DNA from: JAWLCQ01 sp041687095
GTDB taxonomy: Bacteria > Planctomycetota > Phycisphaerae > SM23-33
Assembly (NCBI GenBank): GCA_041687095.1
Contig: JAWLCQ010000067.1
Span: forward strand, 1-22,483
Reading direction: 5' to 3'
DNA length: 22,483 bases
Shown: piece after piece, positions 22,177 to 22,483 of the stretch
Position numbering within the stretch: the stretch's first letter is position 1
Layout: every line of letters starts with the position of its first letter
Position numbers and translations under genes: made by a program
The notes under the pieces: model-generated
Databases searched by the model: none
What the model was told of the DNA's origin: nothing
Seen by the model: the letters and a program-made list of their open reading frames with translations, nothing else

Positions 22177-22483
22177 GTCCAGCACTCCCGACCGTTGCGG
22201 CAGCAAGCCAGTTTCAGGTCCGCGAGGGCGTGCATGCCAGAACACGCCCTGGTGCAGGGGGGTCCGGCCCGCACTACCGTTCGAACTCGTCCCGTGACGC
22301 GGGACGATGGACCCGTGATGTCCTTCTCCCGACTATATGTGGGCTCTAGGCACTTTCCCCGACCCGCGCAGACTTTTTTTCCCACCCCCGCATGGGGCAT
22401 GCTGCCGAGCCATTCGCCACGGCGGCGCTGTCCGCCGCCCCCCCCCGCCCGCACCCGACCCGCCCCATGCGCCTGCGACGGGG
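22177..22483. other. Upstream region of the export lipoprotein gene, window end
   Basis: No gene is recognised in these 307 bp. TCGTCCCG (22287-22294) and CGGGACGA (22300-22307) form a perfect 8-bp hairpin with loop TGACG. TATAGT on the minus strand at 22337-22332 is the only promoter-like hexamer, without a matching -35. The last about 80 bp are C-rich and low in complexity. Confidence 0.4.

Overview
This GC-rich window most likely comes from a member of the Planctomycetota, perhaps near the Phycisphaerae. The assignment is inferred from three things. A very large exported-type protein begins with an LEPR-XLL-like motif (LESRLMLSA). A secreted hydrolase ends in a PEP-CTERM anchor. The flanking genes are envelope and glycan genes typical of that phylum. 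No rRNA, tRNA, CRISPR array, transposase or phage gene was recognised.

Layout. (1) Positions 1-2161 carry a PmtA-like methyltransferase (minus), diverging from an ArsR-type regulator, a 60-residue two-helix membrane protein with a CSTTSC motif (DUF6132-like), and a Mn-type superoxide dismutase. (2) Positions 2174-2334 hold a composite repeat with 51-bp inverted arms, between the convergent superoxide dismutase and DUF362 genes. (3) Positions 4029-10987 form a membrane-protein and glycan block. A plus-strand polytopic protein with a DD...EHR signature faces three minus-strand genes: a TMTC-like GT-C/TPR protein, a second DD...EHR protein, and a methyltransferase with an N-terminal NPDV/HYxxFGxxEGR motif. 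(4) Positions 11264-12949 carry a GH57 alpha-glucan branching enzyme with a strong terminator. (5) Positions 12950-14044 are about 1.1 kb without a convincing gene. They hold a dispersed palindromic repeat, a regularly phased array of ATAGGG/CCCTAT half-sites, hairpins and an 18-bp palindrome. (6) Positions 14045-19483 encode a 1812-residue mosaic surface protein. (7) Positions 19484-20086 form a convergent intergenic region rich in hairpins and repeats. (8) Positions 20087-22176 (minus) carry a Wza-like polysaccharide export lipoprotein followed by an SGNH hydrolase with a PEP-CTERM tail.

Functional reading (inference). Most of the window appears devoted to the cell envelope and carbohydrates: predicted GT-C membrane enzymes, a glucan branching enzyme, a giant beta-helix/discoidin/cadherin-like adhesin or glycan-binding protein, a polysaccharide export lipoprotein and an anchored esterase-type hydrolase. 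The left end is a small stress and regulatory group.

The most unusual non-coding signal is a family of 7-bp-phased repeat arms with a shared palindromic core. Every copy lies just downstream of a gene or between convergent genes. The most unusual coding signals are the paired DD...EHR membrane proteins, the NPDV-methyltransferase fusion, and the recently duplicated modules in the giant protein, which has no visible classical signal peptide or C-terminal anchor. All names rest on reading the sequence without database searches.
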